49,614 nt of DNA from Methanoculleus chikugoensis. GTDB taxonomy: Archaea; Halobacteriota; Methanomicrobia; Methanomicrobiales; Methanoculleaceae. Under the pieces are notes generated by a model. That model saw only the letters and a list, made by a program, of their open reading frames with translations, was not told the origin of the DNA and did not search any database. The stretch lies in the NCBI RefSeq assembly GCF_900095385.1, contig NZ_FMID01000029.1:1-49614 (forward strand). The letters are read 5' to 3'. Shown here piece after piece: positions 17,223 through 27,490 of the stretch. Both the position numbers and the translations under genes were made by a program. Every line of letters starts with the position of its first letter. The first letter of the stretch is position 1.

Positions 17223-17742
17223 AAACAGCGCTTCCGGGGTCTCCCCCACCGGGGCGGGCGCGATCACCGTCCCCCTCGGCGGCGAACCTCTCATCATCCG
17301 GGGAGAACGCTCTTTTCTGCTTGTGGCGAAAGCCGGCTCACGGTTTACGCTCTTCATCGAGGCCCCGGACGACGAGTACTGCCAGGGGGTCGACCCCGAC
17401 GATCTGGTCGCGGTCTCCATGCCGGAAGGCGGACCCATCGAGCAGGCACGCATGATGCTCGAGCTGGTCCGGCGCTACCATATACCGCTTGTTGTCCTCC
17501 CGAAAGGTCATCCGGGTTCGAAGCGGCTCTCGATGGTCGTTTCTGTCGCCCCGGCGATCCTTTTAGCCTGCGATATTCGGCGCGGAACCCACCCCGAGCA
17601 GCACCTGCTCTGCTCGTCGGCAGAGTTCTCCGGGCTCTCGCTTGCGGGGGTTCCCGGGGGTCTCGCGATTGAAAACCTGCCTCCCGGGGCTGAGGTGAAG
17701 CATCTGAATGCGGAAAAATCCTCAGCGGACAAACAACAATAA
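17206..17742 (+). CDS. Protein of unknown function
   Basis: I do not recognise this 178-aa protein. It has no transmembrane segment or signal peptide. The middle alternates predicted strands and helices (LELVRRYHIPLVVLPKGHP, MVVSVAPAILLACDI), like an alpha/beta domain. It also holds two cysteine/histidine-containing spots (HPEQHLLCSS, DDEYCQG). The N-terminal 18 residues are low complexity. It overlaps the zinc-ribbon gene upstream and ends just before the ATP synthase promoter, so it is not part of that operon. Confidence 0.65.
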   Translation: MSKNSENSASGVSPTGAGAITVPLGGEPLIIRGERSFLLVAKAGSRFTLFIEAPDDEYCQGVDPDDLVAVSMPEGGPIEQARMMLELVRRYHIPLVVLPKGHPGSKRLSMVVSVAPAILLACDIRRGTHPEQHLLCSSAEFSGLSLAGVPGGLAIENLPPGAEVKHLNAEKSSADKQQ

Positions 17743-17750
17743 ATATATGC
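17739..17750 (+). promoter_or_regulatory. TATA box of the ATP synthase operon
   Basis: ATAAATATATGC lies about 45-55 nt before the ahaH ATG. It predicts a start near 17772 and a leader of about 20 nt that contains the strong GAAGGAGGGT ribosome binding site at 17781-17790. Confidence 0.6.
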
Positions 17751-17793
17751 TCAATTTCATCAAATATTCATACGCCGTGAGAAGGAGGGTTTG

Positions 17794-18123
17794 ATGAAGA
17801 CCGATGTCCTGAAAAGCATCAGGGAAACTGAAGAAGAGTATCAGGCGATGATCCGTGATGCGCAGGCGGAGAGGAAGAAGAACCTCTCCGATGCCGAGCT
17901 GGAGGCTGATAACCTGATCGTCAAGGCACAGAAAGGTGCCGAAGATTATAGGAATCAGCGCCTGGCTGAGGCACGAGCCCAGGCGCAGAACAGATACGCG
18001 GAGATTGTCAGGGAGGGCGAAACGCGCGCAGAGGCGCTGAAAGCGTCCGGGAACAAGAACCTTGCAGAAGCTGTAGATTTTATTGTCACACGGTTTAAGG
18101 AGCATCTGCATGTTAAGGCCTGA
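17794..18123 (+). CDS. ahaH: A1Ao ATP synthase subunit H
   Basis: This 109-aa, highly charged, almost entirely helical protein is the peripheral-stalk subunit that pairs with subunit E. It consists of long Glu/Lys/Ala coiled-coil heptads. A TTG just upstream is in frame, but the ATG at 17794 sits correctly 5-6 nt after the AAGGAGG site. It is the first gene of the operon, and its last codons overlap the ahaI start. Confidence 0.9.
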   Translation: MKTDVLKSIRETEEEYQAMIRDAQAERKKNLSDAELEADNLIVKAQKGAEDYRNQRLAEARAQAQNRYAEIVREGETRAEALKASGNKNLAEAVDFIVTRFKEHLHVKA

Positions 18124-20071
18124 ACGGATGCGCCGGCTGCTCATCGCGGCCCCGAAGAGTGAGATCGACACCATCATCGGAGAACTCTACCGGCACAACG
18201 TCTATCATATCGAAGACTTCGTGCCGGAGAGTACACCCGGAGCGCTGTCGATCGGTCACCCTCTTTCCGGGGCGAGCGACGCGGCTTCGGCGCTCATCAA
18301 GGTCAGAGCAATCGAGAATGCGTGCGGGATCGACTCCGAGAACGTAGAGATCAGGGAGCGGCTCCCCGCATCGAAGGTCCGGGAGATGATCCGGACGGAT
18401 CTTCCGTCTATCCAGAAGGAGACGGAAGATCTCGTCGGTTCCCGCTCAAGGCTGGAGACGCGGCAGAAGGAGCACGAGCAGCGGGCGAGGGAACTCGAAC
18501 CGTTTGCTGCGGTTCCCCTGGATCTGGAATTTTATCGCGGTTATACACGGTTTACCGTCTTTACCGGACACATGAGCCACGACGTCGAGATCGACGTCCC
18601 GAACGAGAAGTACTTCTCCGACAAGGTGGCCGGCAACATGATCGTCGTCGTGGTGCAGAACGAGCACCGCGAGCAGGTCGAGCGGACTCTCCTCGATGCC
18701 GGGTTCCAGGCAATTCCCGTCCCGGAGGAGACCGGGGCGCCGGCCGACCGTATGAAGGCCCACCTGGACGAGGCCCGGCGGATCGAGAGCGAGATCGTTG
18801 CAATCAACGAAAAGATTGCAGGGATCCGGGAGAGGCACACCGACTTCCTGGTAGCATGCGATGAACTACTCACGGCTGACGTAGAGCGGGCGGAAGCCCC
18901 GTTGCGGTTTGCTACCACGGAAGAGACCTTCATCACCGAAGGATGGGTGCCTGAAGACCGGGCAGACAGGATCCAGGCCGCGCTGGAGAAAGCGACCGGC
19001 GGCAGGATCTATATCGAGGAGTTGGAGATCGACGACGACACCGCAGTTCCGGTGGAGTACGAGAACCCGTCGTTTGCCAGACCTTCACAGTTGCTCATGG
19101 ACCTCTATGGCCGGCCGCGGTACTCCGAGTTTGATCCGACACTGTTGCTGGCTATCGCGTTCCCCATCTTCTTCGGGATGATCCTTGGCGACGTGGGCTA
19201 CGGCGCTGTTCTGCTCGCCCTGAGCCTCGGCCTGCGGAAATTCCTGAAGGGTGAAGGCGGAAGAGCCCTTCTCAAGGTGCTCAGTATCTCAAGCATATCA
19301 AGTATCATCTTCGGCGTGCTTTACAGCGAAGCCTTCGGGTTCTCGCTCCCATGGCCGACGCTGATCTTCTCCCGCCACCTCAACATCGGAGGAGCCGCGA
19401 CCGGTCACGGTCCCCAGGTCGTCGAACTGATGATCGTTGCAATCTGGATCGGTATTCTGCATATCACGCTTGGGCGTCTTATCGGCACACGCAACGCACG
19501 GAGCCTTTACCACGGCAAACACGCGATGAAGGCGATGCTCTCCAACCTCGGTTGGCTGGGGGTCATGTGGGGTATTCTGCTCATGATCTGGGCGTTCTTC
19601 CCCATACCGCTGATGCCCGACCTGACGGGTCTTCCCGTCGTTGCCATGGGGTTCAATGTTGCCGCCGTAACAGGGGTTGTCCTCCTGGTGGCCGGTGTCA
19701 TCGGGATCGCGCAGGAGAACCCGCTTGAGGTCGTCGAACTTCCGACGATCATCAGTCACGTGTTGTCTTATGCTCGTTTGACGGCAGTAGGCTTATCCTC
19801 GGTCGCAATCGCGATGGTGGTCAACTACATCTCGATTGGGATGATGATAGAGCCTCAGCTTGAAGCAATCACACCCGTCGGTGTGGTCCTTATCATCGTA
19901 GGCATTCTCGTCTTCCTGATGGGGCACGTGCTGAACACGGCACTCGGCCTCCTTGGCGGCGGTCTGCATTCGATTCGTCTTCACTATGTTGAGTTCTTCA
20001 CCAAGTTCTACAAGGGTGGAGGCAAAAAGTACAATCCATTCGGTATGAAATCAAAGTTTACGGAGGAATAA
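18110..20071 (+). CDS. ahaI: A1Ao ATP synthase subunit I (a-type stator)
   Basis: The product is 653 aa. A long soluble N-terminal half with coiled coils binds the peripheral stalks. The C-terminal half has seven to eight transmembrane helices starting near FDPTLLLAIAFPIFFGMILGDVGYG and including the ion-channel arginine region ISHVLSYARLTAVGLSS. It forms the two ion half-channels against the c ring. An AAGGAG site 8 nt before ATG 18110 decides the start, giving a 14-nt overlap with ahaH. Longer in-frame upstream sequence lies inside ahaH and is ignored. Confidence 0.95.
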   Translation: MLRPERMRRLLIAAPKSEIDTIIGELYRHNVYHIEDFVPESTPGALSIGHPLSGASDAASALIKVRAIENACGIDSENVEIRERLPASKVREMIRTDLPSIQKETEDLVGSRSRLETRQKEHEQRARELEPFAAVPLDLEFYRGYTRFTVFTGHMSHDVEIDVPNEKYFSDKVAGNMIVVVVQNEHREQVERTLLDAGFQAIPVPEETGAPADRMKAHLDEARRIESEIVAINEKIAGIRERHTDFLVACDELLTADVERAEAPLRFATTEETFITEGWVPEDRADRIQAALEKATGGRIYIEELEIDDDTAVPVEYENPSFARPSQLLMDLYGRPRYSEFDPTLLLAIAFPIFFGMILGDVGYGAVLLALSLGLRKFLKGEGGRALLKVLSISSISSIIFGVLYSEAFGFSLPWPTLIFSRHLNIGGAATGHGPQVVELMIVAIWIGILHITLGRLIGTRNARSLYHGKHAMKAMLSNLGWLGVMWGILLMIWAFFPIPLMPDLTGLPVVAMGFNVAAVTGVVLLVAGVIGIAQENPLEVVELPTIISHVLSYARLTAVGLSSVAIAMVVNYISIGMMIEPQLEAITPVGVVLIIVGILVFLMGHVLNTALGLLGGGLHSIRLHYVEFFTKFYKGGGKKYNPFGMKSKFTEE

Positions 20072-20075
20072 GGAA

Positions 20076-20324
20076 ATGGTAGATGTTGCTACAACTCTTG
20101 AAATGGTACAGGCATCGCAGGCAGGAATGAGCGCAGTCGGCGCAGGGCTCGCAGTAGGCCTCACCGGCGTCGGCACCGGCCTTGCCGAGATGGGCATCGG
20201 TGCGGCGGCCGTCGGTGCAACCGCAGAGAACAGGGATATGTTCGGTCTCGCACTGCTCTTCACGGTGATTCCGGAAACCATTGTTATCTTCGGTCTTGTG
20301 GTTGCACTGCTGCTTCTGTTCTGA
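20076..20324 (+). CDS. ahaK: A1Ao ATP synthase subunit K (rotor c subunit)
   Basis: This 82-aa hairpin of two transmembrane helices (about 18-44 and 56-80) is joined by a polar loop AENRD. The ion-carrying carboxylate is Glu67 in IPETIVIFG of helix 2. Helix 1 is rich in Gly and carries GTGLAEMGIG with another Glu. Subunits of this size form the rotating ring. The pattern PET plus the helix-1 residues is compatible with Na+ or H+ binding, and I cannot decide between them from sequence alone. GGAATAAGGAA precedes the ATG. Confidence 0.93.
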   Translation: MVDVATTLEMVQASQAGMSAVGAGLAVGLTGVGTGLAEMGIGAAAVGATAENRDMFGLALLFTVIPETIVIFGLVVALLLLF

Positions 20325-20335
20325 TGGAGTGAACC

Positions 20336-20914
20336 ATGGGACTCGAAGCAGTTGTCAACGAGATCCGGGAGAAAGGGCGAAAGGAGGTCGAGGCGATCCG
20401 GGCAGAGACCCGGACCGACGTCGAGGAGATCCTGAAGGACGCGCAGACCCGCGCCGCCGGGATCAAGGCGTCGGCACAGGAGGAAGCGGACCGGGCAGCC
20501 ACCCACATCACCAACCAGGAAGCCTCGGCGGCGAACCTCGTCGTCAAGCGGCAGGTCCTGAATGCCCAGAAGACGCTCCTCGATCAGGTCTATTCGGCCT
20601 CGCTTGCCGCTGTCGGTGATCTGCCCGCCGAGTTCCAGGAGAAGGCGCTCACAGCCCTGCTGAAGAGAGCGGTAAAGGAGATCAAGAAGGGCGTCGTCCA
20701 TGCGAACGAGCGGGACACCCCGGTTGTCGAGGAGATCCTCTCTCAGCTGAAGATGTTCTCGGGCTACACCGTGGGCGCCCCGCTCGATATCCCCGGCGGG
20801 ATCATCGTCGAGAGCAACGACGGCGAACTGCAGATCGATTACAGTTACCGCACGTTCCTGGACGAGATCTGGGAATCCGGTCTGAAGGATGCGTCAGATA
20901 TTCTGTTTACATGA
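20336..20914 (+). CDS. ahaE: A1Ao ATP synthase subunit E
   Basis: The product is 192 aa. A charged N-terminal coiled coil (about 1-95) pairs with subunit H. The globular C-terminal domain includes GGIIVESNDGELQIDYSYRTFLDE, characteristic of V/A-type E subunits that clamp the top of the A3B3 head. It sits 11 nt after ahaK with a GGAGTGA ribosome site. Confidence 0.93.
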   Translation: MGLEAVVNEIREKGRKEVEAIRAETRTDVEEILKDAQTRAAGIKASAQEEADRAATHITNQEASAANLVVKRQVLNAQKTLLDQVYSASLAAVGDLPAEFQEKALTALLKRAVKEIKKGVVHANERDTPVVEEILSQLKMFSGYTVGAPLDIPGGIIVESNDGELQIDYSYRTFLDEIWESGLKDASDILFT

Positions 20915-20927
20915 GGAGGGTTCATAA

Positions 20928-21983
20928 ATGGCAGGGGTAAGTAGCGGATCGGCCCAGTACATTTACGCCTGTACCCGCCTGCGGGTGCGTAAATCGCTGC
21001 TGATACCGCGCGAGGACTATCTCCGGATGCTGAATATGAGCCTGCCTGAGATCACCCGGTTCATCGGCGAGACCGCCTACCGGTCGGAGATCGATGAACT
21101 CGGCACCTCCTTCTCCGGAATCAACCTCGTCGAGGTGGCCCTGAGCTGGAACCTCGCGAAAGAGTACCAGAGCATCCTGGAACTGGTTCCGGGAGACCTG
21201 AAGCACTTTACCGCCAGTTACCTGCGGCGCTGGGATATCCAGAACGTCGTCACCGTCCTGCGCGGCAAGATGCAGAAGATGCAGCCCGGCAAGATCAAGG
21301 AGGTCCTGGTCCCGGCCGGCCGACTCGATCGGGTCGTTCTCGACCGCCTCGTCGCGGAAGAGTCGCCGGAGCGGGTCGCCGAGGCGCTCAAGGGCGAGCG
21401 GTTCTACCCCGTCATCGAGCGAGAGTTGCCTGGCGCACTGGAGACCGGGTCGTTTGCTCACCTGGAAAACGAGCTCTACAAGAGTTACTACGCACGGCTC
21501 ATCGCGGACGCAAAAGAAGGCGTCAAGGGTGGGGATATCTTCCTCAAGTATATCCAGCTTGAGATCGATATCCGGAACATCCAGAACCTCTTCCGGCTCA
21601 GAGCCGGACATGTCCACGAGGACGTCAGGGAACTGATGATCGGTGGCGGTTCGTTCACGGTGGACGAGTTGCAGCGGCTCTCGGGACTCGAGAGCCGGGA
21701 CGAGTTCATCGACGCCCTGAAGCGGCAGGTGAAGATGGTCCCGCTCTTAAACGCACTTGAGGAGATCCGGGGCAAGACCGCGCTCCACGGGATCGAGGTT
21801 GCGCTGACCCGGGTCCAGCTGGACCAGATGGAGCGGATGTCGAAGCGGTACGCGTTCTCGATCCTTCCGATCCTCGTCTACCTGGAGAAGAAGAAGTACG
21901 AGGTCGCGAACCTTCGCGCCCTTGCCCGGGGCAAGGAAGCCGGCCTCCCCGGTGAGCGGTTACAGGGCTACCTGGTGATGTAG
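20928..21983 (+). CDS. ahaC: A1Ao ATP synthase subunit C (central-shaft funnel)
   Basis: The 351-aa, all-helical, V-type AC39/subunit d family protein links the central rotor axis to the c ring. It has three similar bundle repeats, each beginning with a [11 protein letters not shown] or LRVRKSLL-like segment. Ile-Arg-Asn-Ile-Gln-Asn-Leu-Phe-Arg in the middle is typical. An ATGAGGAGGGTT site precedes the ATG. It is in the standard position between E and F. Confidence 0.92.
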   Translation: MAGVSSGSAQYIYACTRLRVRKSLLIPREDYLRMLNMSLPEITRFIGETAYRSEIDELGTSFSGINLVEVALSWNLAKEYQSILELVPGDLKHFTASYLRRWDIQNVVTVLRGKMQKMQPGKIKEVLVPAGRLDRVVLDRLVAEESPERVAEALKGERFYPVIERELPGALETGSFAHLENELYKSYYARLIADAKEGVKGGDIFLKYIQLEIDIRNIQNLFRLRAGHVHEDVRELMIGGGSFTVDELQRLSGLESRDEFIDALKRQVKMVPLLNALEEIRGKTALHGIEVALTRVQLDQMERMSKRYAFSILPILVYLEKKKYEVANLRALARGKEAGLPGERLQGYLVM

Positions 21984-21984
21984 A

Positions 21985-22287
21985 ATGGAGATCGCAGTTG
22001 TCGGTACCGGTGAATTCATCCTCGGTTTCAGGCTCGCGGGTGTCAAAAAGACCTATGCGGCCGAGACCGACGAACGGCTGGTCGAGCATATCAACCAGGT
22101 GCTGGATGACAAAGACGTCGGCATCCTCGTGCTGAAAGGCAGCGACATGGAGCGGATTCCCCTGCGGCTTCGCACCATCCTCGAGAACTCCGTCAAGCCG
22201 ACGGTGATCGCGATCGGCGGAGAAGAGGGCGGCCTGTCGATGAGAGAGAGAATCAAGAGATCGGTGGGTGTTGATCTGTGGAAGTAA
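21985..22287 (+). CDS. ahaF: A1Ao ATP synthase subunit F
   Basis: The product is 100 aa with a Rossmann-like fold ([19 protein letters not shown], then [17 protein letters not shown]). It is the central-shaft subunit that binds subunit D and modulates ATPase activity. It starts 1 nt after the ahaC stop, and its end overlaps the ahaA GTG start by 10 nt. Confidence 0.93.
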   Translation: MEIAVVGTGEFILGFRLAGVKKTYAAETDERLVEHINQVLDDKDVGILVLKGSDMERIPLRLRTILENSVKPTVIAIGGEEGGLSMRERIKRSVGVDLWK

Positions 22288-24041
22288 TGGAAAAAACAAA
22301 TGAAAAAAGGGCTCAGGGAGTCCTGAAACGGATTTCAGGGCCGGTCGTCACTGCCGTCGGTCTCGACGCACACATGTACGACGTGGTGAAGGTCGGCAAT
22401 GAAGAACTGATGGGGGAGGTCATCAAGATCCAGGGTGAGAACATCATCATCCAGGTCTACGAAGATACCGCCGGCATCAGACCCGGTGAGCCGGTGGGAA
22501 ACACCGGTCTCTCGCTCGCAGTAGAACTCGGGCCCGGGCTGCTGACCAGTATCTACGACGGGATCCAGCGGCCGCTCGAGGTGCTCGTGGACAAGATGGG
22601 CAACTTCATCGAGCGCGGCGTCTCGGCACCCGGCCTCTCCCACGAGAAGAAGTGGGAGTTCGTGCCCACGGTGAAGAAGGGCGATGAAGTCAAGGCCGGC
22701 GATGTCATCGGCACCGTCCAGGAGACGAACATCGTTCATAAGATCATGGTCCCGCCCCGGTCGAAGGGCGGTAAGGTCAAGGAGATCTCGGGCGGAAGTT
22801 TCACGGTCGACGAGACCGTCTGCGTTCTTGAGGACGGCACCGAGATCGTGATGCTCCAGCGCTGGCCGGTCCGTGTGCCCCGTCCCGTGAAGGAGAAACT
22901 CAACCCGGACATCCCGCTGATCACCGGTCAGCGGATCCTGGACGGCCTCTTCCCCATCGCGAAGGGCGGAACGGCGGCCATTCCCGGCCCGTTCGGGAGC
23001 GGCAAGACGGTCACCCAGCAGCAGCTGGCGAAGTGGTCGGACGCCGAGATTGTCGTCTACATCGGCTGCGGCGAACGCGGCAACGAGATGACCGAGGTTC
23101 TGACGGAGTTCCCGGAACTCGAGGACCCGAAGACCGGCAAGCCGCTCATGGAGCGGACGGTGCTGATCGCGAACACCTCGAACATGCCGGTCGCGGCCCG
23201 TGAAGCGTCCGTGTATACGGGCATCACGATCGCCGAGTACTTCCGCGACATGGGCTACGACGTCTCGCTGATGGCCGACTCCACCTCCCGGTGGGCTGAA
23301 GCCATGCGTGAGATCTCGAGCCGTCTTGAGGAGATGCCCGGTGAGGAGGGTTATCCCGCATACCTTGCGGCACGCCTCTCGGAGTTCTACGAGCGTGCGG
23401 GCCGTGTCGTCTCCCTGAACGGCGAGGGCGGTTCCGTCTCCGTCATCGGCGCGGTTTCGCCGCCGGGCGGCGACTTCTCCGAGCCGGTCACCCAGAACAC
23501 CCTGCGTATCGTCAAGGTCTTCTGGGCACTGGACGCGAAGCTCTCCCAGCGCCGGCACTTCCCGGCGATCAACTGGCTGAACTCGTACTCGCTCTACCTC
23601 GACGCACTCAACGAGTGGTACGACAAAGAGGTCTCGCCCGAGTGGAACCCGCTCCGGGCGTGGGCGATGGGCGTCCTCCAGAAGGAGGCCGAACTCCAGG
23701 AGATCGTTCAGCTGGTCGGCTCCGATGCCCTGCCCGACGAGGAGCAGGTCACCATCGAGGTGGCCAGGATGATCCGCGAGATCTTCCTGCAGCAGAACGC
23801 CTACGATGCGGTGGACACGTTCTGCCCGATGTCCAAGCAGTACGACATGATGAAGGCGATCAAGCGCTACGCCGACCTCGCGCGTACCGCCCAGGCGGGC
23901 GGCGCGACACCGCAGCAGGTCATCGGCGTGAAGAGCAAGAACGAGCTCCCGCAGATCAAGTTCATCAGGGACTACGAGCCCGAGCTTGAGAAGATCATGA
24001 AGGATATGGAAGCTGAATTCGACGCGCTGAGGACGGTGTGA
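22278..24041 (+). CDS. ahaA: A1Ao ATP synthase catalytic subunit A
   Basis: This 587-aa catalytic nucleotide-binding subunit has Walker A GPFGSGKT (237-244; the A-type FGSGKT variant), the 90-residue non-homologous insert before it (about 115-200), GCGERGNEM, and Walker [18 protein letters not shown]. It makes ATP at the A/B interface. I use GTG 22278, which has a GGTGGG stretch about 10 nt upstream. ATG 22287, four codons in, is an equally possible start. It overlaps the next gene by 4 nt. Confidence 0.96.
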   Translation: MEVMEKTNEKRAQGVLKRISGPVVTAVGLDAHMYDVVKVGNEELMGEVIKIQGENIIIQVYEDTAGIRPGEPVGNTGLSLAVELGPGLLTSIYDGIQRPLEVLVDKMGNFIERGVSAPGLSHEKKWEFVPTVKKGDEVKAGDVIGTVQETNIVHKIMVPPRSKGGKVKEISGGSFTVDETVCVLEDGTEIVMLQRWPVRVPRPVKEKLNPDIPLITGQRILDGLFPIAKGGTAAIPGPFGSGKTVTQQQLAKWSDAEIVVYIGCGERGNEMTEVLTEFPELEDPKTGKPLMERTVLIANTSNMPVAAREASVYTGITIAEYFRDMGYDVSLMADSTSRWAEAMREISSRLEEMPGEEGYPAYLAARLSEFYERAGRVVSLNGEGGSVSVIGAVSPPGGDFSEPVTQNTLRIVKVFWALDAKLSQRRHFPAINWLNSYSLYLDALNEWYDKEVSPEWNPLRAWAMGVLQKEAELQEIVQLVGSDALPDEEQVTIEVARMIREIFLQQNAYDAVDTFCPMSKQYDMMKAIKRYADLARTAQAGGATPQQVIGVKSKNELPQIKFIRDYEPELEKIMKDMEAEFDALRTV

Positions 24042-25429
24042 CCATGAAGGAGTACAGAACGGTTGCACAGATTGCAGGGCCGCTGGTCTTCGTCGAGAAG
24101 ACTGAGCCGGTCGGCTACAGCGAACTCGTCAACATCGTGACCGCCGACGGCACGGTCAAGCGCGGCCAGGTGCTGGATACGAGCGACGAGATCGTGGTCG
24201 TCCAGGTCTTCGAGACCACCGCCGGCATCGGCAGGGACTCGGGCATCCGGTTCACCGGCGAGACGATCAAGATGCCGGTCGGAAAAGACATGCTCGGCCG
24301 TATCCTCTCCGGCGGCGGCAAACCGATCGACGGCGGCCCGGAGATCGTGCCCGAAAAGAGGCTCGAGATCACCGGTGCGGCCATCAACCCCTACGCCCGC
24401 TCCTCGCCTGAGGATTTCATCCAGACGGGTATCTCGACGATCGACGGGACGAACACCCTCGTCCGCGGTCAGAAACTCCCGATCTTCTCGGCATCGGGTC
24501 TGCCCCACAACGATGTGGCGCTCCAGATCGCCCGGCAGGCAAAGGTTCCCGGCTCGACCGAAGAGTTCGCCGTGGTCTTTGCGGCGATGGGCATCACCCG
24601 GGAAGAGGCCAACCAGTTCATGGCCGACTTCGAGAAGACCGGCGCTCTCGAGCGCTCGGTCGTCTTCTTGAACCTCGCCGACGACCCGGCCGTCGAACGG
24701 ACGATCACGCCGCGTCTCGCGCTCACGACCGCCGAGTACCTGGCGTTCGACCTCGGCTACCACGTGCTGGTCATCCTGACGGATATGACCAACTACTGCG
24801 AGGCGCTCCGTCAGATCGGCGCGGCCCGTGAAGAGGTGCCCGGCCGGCGCGGTTACCCGGGTTACATGTACACCGACCTTGCAAGCATCTACGAGCGTGC
24901 GGGTATCATCAAGGGCGTCAAGGGCTCGGTGACCCAGATCCCGATCCTGACGATGCCGGGCGACGATATCACTCACCCGATCCCTGACCTGACCGGCTAC
25001 ATCACCGAAGGCCAGATCGTGGTCAACCGTGATCTGCACCGGAAGGGTATCTACCCGCCGATCAACGTGCTGCCGTCGCTGTCGCGTCTGATGAACCTCG
25101 GTATCGGCGAGGGTCACACCCGCGAAGACCACAAGAAGGTCTCGGACCAGCTCTACGCGGCATATGCGGAAGGTAACGATCTCCGGGGCCTCGTCGCCAT
25201 CGTCGGGAAAGACGCGCTCTCGGAGCGCGACCGGATGTTCCTTGAGTTCGCCGACCTCTTCGAGGACCGGTTCGTCAGGCAGGGCCTCTACGAAGACCGG
25301 TCGATCGAGGAGACGCTCGATCTCGGCTGGGAACTCCTTGCGACGCTGCCCGAAGAGCAGCTCGTCCGTATCGACCGCGAACTGATCCAGAAGTACCACC
25401 CGAAGTACCGGAAGAAGGCACAGGGGTAA
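24038..25429 (+). CDS. ahaB: A1Ao ATP synthase regulatory subunit B
   Basis: The 463-aa non-catalytic B subunit alternates with A in the head. It carries a beta-barrel N-terminus, [24 protein letters not shown] in place of an active P-loop, [10 protein letters not shown], and [17 protein letters not shown] 24038 overlaps the ahaA stop, and ATG 24044 two codons later is the alternative. Length is normal (about 460). Confidence 0.96.
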   Translation: MTMKEYRTVAQIAGPLVFVEKTEPVGYSELVNIVTADGTVKRGQVLDTSDEIVVVQVFETTAGIGRDSGIRFTGETIKMPVGKDMLGRILSGGGKPIDGGPEIVPEKRLEITGAAINPYARSSPEDFIQTGISTIDGTNTLVRGQKLPIFSASGLPHNDVALQIARQAKVPGSTEEFAVVFAAMGITREEANQFMADFEKTGALERSVVFLNLADDPAVERTITPRLALTTAEYLAFDLGYHVLVILTDMTNYCEALRQIGAAREEVPGRRGYPGYMYTDLASIYERAGIIKGVKGSVTQIPILTMPGDDITHPIPDLTGYITEGQIVVNRDLHRKGIYPPINVLPSLSRLMNLGIGEGHTREDHKKVSDQLYAAYAEGNDLRGLVAIVGKDALSERDRMFLEFADLFEDRFVRQGLYEDRSIEETLDLGWELLATLPEEQLVRIDRELIQKYHPKYRKKAQG

Positions 25430-25435
25430 GTATCC

Positions 25436-26062
25436 ATGGCGCTGCGAGATATCAAGCCGACCCGATCTGAGCTGATCAACGTCAAGCGACGGATCAAGCT
25501 CTCGGAGCGCGGCTATAACATCCTCAAGATGAAGCGCGATGGGCTGATCCTGGAGTTCTTCAAGGTGCTGCAGCAGGCGAAAGACAGCCGCGGCGCTCTC
25601 CTGGAGCGCTACGAGCATGCAATGGAGATGATCGCCCTTGCGGAGACCGTCGAGGGCGCGATCGGGGTGAAGGCCGCCGCCTTCTCGGCAGCGGAAAGCC
25701 CCGCCATCTCCCTCAAAAGCAAGAACATCATGGGCGTCGTCGTCCCGGAGATCCAGGCGTCGTCCGTCAGGAAGGGCGTGCTCGACCGCGGCTACGGGAT
25801 GCTCGGCACGTCCGCCGTCATCGACGAGACCGCGGAGGCGTTCGAGGATCTGCTCGAGGCGATCATCGAGGCCGCCGAGATCGAGACGACGATGAAGCGG
25901 CTGCTCGACGAGATCGAGAGCACCAAGCGGCGCGTGAACGCGCTCGAGTTCAAGGTGATCCCCGAACTCTCCGAGGCCCGGGACTTCATCAAGATGCGGC
26001 TCGATGAGATGGAGCGTGAGGAGCTCTTCCGCCTGAAAAAGATTAAGGCACGGAGTGCCTGA
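25436..26062 (+). CDS. ahaD: A1Ao ATP synthase subunit D (central shaft)
   Basis: This 208-aa protein is mostly two long antiparallel helices forming the rotor axle inside the A3B3 head. It opens with the family signature DIKPTRSELINVKRRIKLSERGYNILK in shorter form, and closes with NALEFKVIPEL and a charged helix. It is the last ATP synthase gene; no ahaG follows. The stop is 20 nt before the pgk GTG. Confidence 0.94.
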   Translation: MALRDIKPTRSELINVKRRIKLSERGYNILKMKRDGLILEFFKVLQQAKDSRGALLERYEHAMEMIALAETVEGAIGVKAAAFSAAESPAISLKSKNIMGVVVPEIQASSVRKGVLDRGYGMLGTSAVIDETAEAFEDLLEAIIEAAEIETTMKRLLDEIESTKRRVNALEFKVIPELSEARDFIKMRLDEMEREELFRLKKIKARSA

Positions 26063-26082
26063 AGAGAGACTGGTGATACCCG

Positions 26083-27297
26083 GTGGAGATCGGTACGCTC
26101 GCAGATACTGGGAAGTTGACGGGAACGGTGATGCTGCGGGTTGATTTCAACTCGCCCATCGATCCCTCTTCGAACCAGATCCTGGACGACAAACGGTTCC
26201 GGGAACACCTGCCGACGGTGCAGGCACTCGAGGACGCGCGGCTTGTCGTCCTCACCCACCAGAGCAGGCCCGGCAAGAAGGATTTCACGACGCTTGAAGC
26301 ACATGCGGCAAAACTGGAGCGGCTGCTCGGCCGCCCGGTGACGTATGTGGAGGACATCTTCGGGCGGTGCGCCCGGGATGCAATCCGGAACGCGAAGCGC
26401 GGGGATGTCCTGATGCTCGAGAACCTCCGGTTTGCCGCCGAGGAGAACCTGACCCTGAAGCCCGAGGAGGCGAAGAAGACCCTCCTCGTCCGGCGGCTGG
26501 CATCGATGGCCGATGTGTACGTCAACGATGCGTTCGGCACGGCGCACCGGTCGCAGCCGTCGATCGTGGGGCTGCCGCTCGTGCTCCCGTCGGTGGCCGG
26601 TCTCCTGATGGAGAAGGAGGTCGCGAACCTCTCCCGGGTATTTTCCGGCGCCCCGCGTCCCGTCACCTTCGTGCTCGGCGGGACGAAGGTGGACGACTCG
26701 ATAGCGGTCGCAGAGAACGTCCTCGCGCGAGGAACGGCCGACCGGGTGATCGTCGTCGGCGTGGTGGGGAACGTCTTTTTGCTTGCGGCGGGCCACGATA
26801 TCGGGCGCCCGTCGGCCCGGCTGATCGACGATCTCGGCTACCGGGCCGAGATCGATAAGGCGAAAGACCTCCTGGAGTCCTACCGCGACCGGCTCTCTCT
26901 CCCGCACTCGGTCGCCGTCCGCGAAGACGGTGAGCGGGTCGAGTACTCCCTGGACGCCGTCCCGGAGGAGGCCCAGGTGCTCGACATCGGGAGCGACTCG
27001 ATCGGGAGCCTCACCAGGACGATCTCGGACTCGGGAACGGTCGTGGTGAACGGACCGGCGGGACTCTTCGAGGAGGAGCAGTTCGCCGTCGGCACCTTCG
27101 AACTCCTGAGGGCGGCGTCGACCGTGGAGTTCTCGGTGGTGGGCGGCGGGCATTCAGGCGCGGCCATCGAGCGGCTCGGTCTCGAGAGCGAGTTTACGCA
27201 CATCTCCACCGGCGGAGGGGCGGCGATCGAGTTCCTGACCGGGAAGAAGATGCCCGCCATCGAGGCGCTGGAGATGTCCCGCAAGATCTTCGGTTGA
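26083..27297 (+). CDS. pgk: Phosphoglycerate kinase
   Basis: This 404-aa enzyme interconverts 1,3-bisphosphoglycerate/ADP and 3-phosphoglycerate/ATP. In methanogens it works mainly in the gluconeogenic direction. Motifs are LRVDFNSPID near the N-terminus (substrate site), FGTAHRSQPS, FVLGGTKVDDS (hinge/nucleotide site), VVGGGHSGAAIERLG and STGGGAAIEFLTGKKMPAIEAL (nucleotide phosphate loop). The start is GTG preceded by GGTGATACCC. Spacing of 20 nt to ahaD and the terminator-like hairpins downstream suggest that it is the last gene of the ATP synthase transcript. Confidence 0.95.
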   Translation: MEIGTLADTGKLTGTVMLRVDFNSPIDPSSNQILDDKRFREHLPTVQALEDARLVVLTHQSRPGKKDFTTLEAHAAKLERLLGRPVTYVEDIFGRCARDAIRNAKRGDVLMLENLRFAAEENLTLKPEEAKKTLLVRRLASMADVYVNDAFGTAHRSQPSIVGLPLVLPSVAGLLMEKEVANLSRVFSGAPRPVTFVLGGTKVDDSIAVAENVLARGTADRVIVVGVVGNVFLLAAGHDIGRPSARLIDDLGYRAEIDKAKDLLESYRDRLSLPHSVAVREDGERVEYSLDAVPEEAQVLDIGSDSIGSLTRTISDSGTVVVNGPAGLFEEEQFAVGTFELLRAASTVEFSVVGGGHSGAAIERLGLESEFTHISTGGGAAIEFLTGKKMPAIEALEMSRKIFG

Positions 27298-27300
27298 GGG

Positions 27301-27390
27301 GCACGAGCACCATCCGGGTGCGAACTGCGGCGGGTCGCCGGAGCAGAAGCACCGGAGGTGCAAGCCGCCCCTATCTTTTCTCCGGTTTTC
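27301..27390 (+). terminator. Hairpins and oligo-T after pgk
   Basis: Two inverted repeats follow the stop: GCACC-ATCC-GGGTGC (about 27305-27320) and GCACC-GGA-GGTGC (about 27350-27361). They are followed by T-rich sequence including CTTTTCTCC and GGTTTTCTGTTTTCTG. This is the likely end of the ATP synthase-pgk transcript. Confidence 0.5.
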
Positions 27391-27490
27391 TGTTTTCTGT
27401 AGTCAGGTTCCTGCTTCGAAACCCCTCTGGAGATTGTAAATTGAGGGCGTGGACTGTCCAGAGGTCCAGCAACAACGCAACTGAAAGAAA

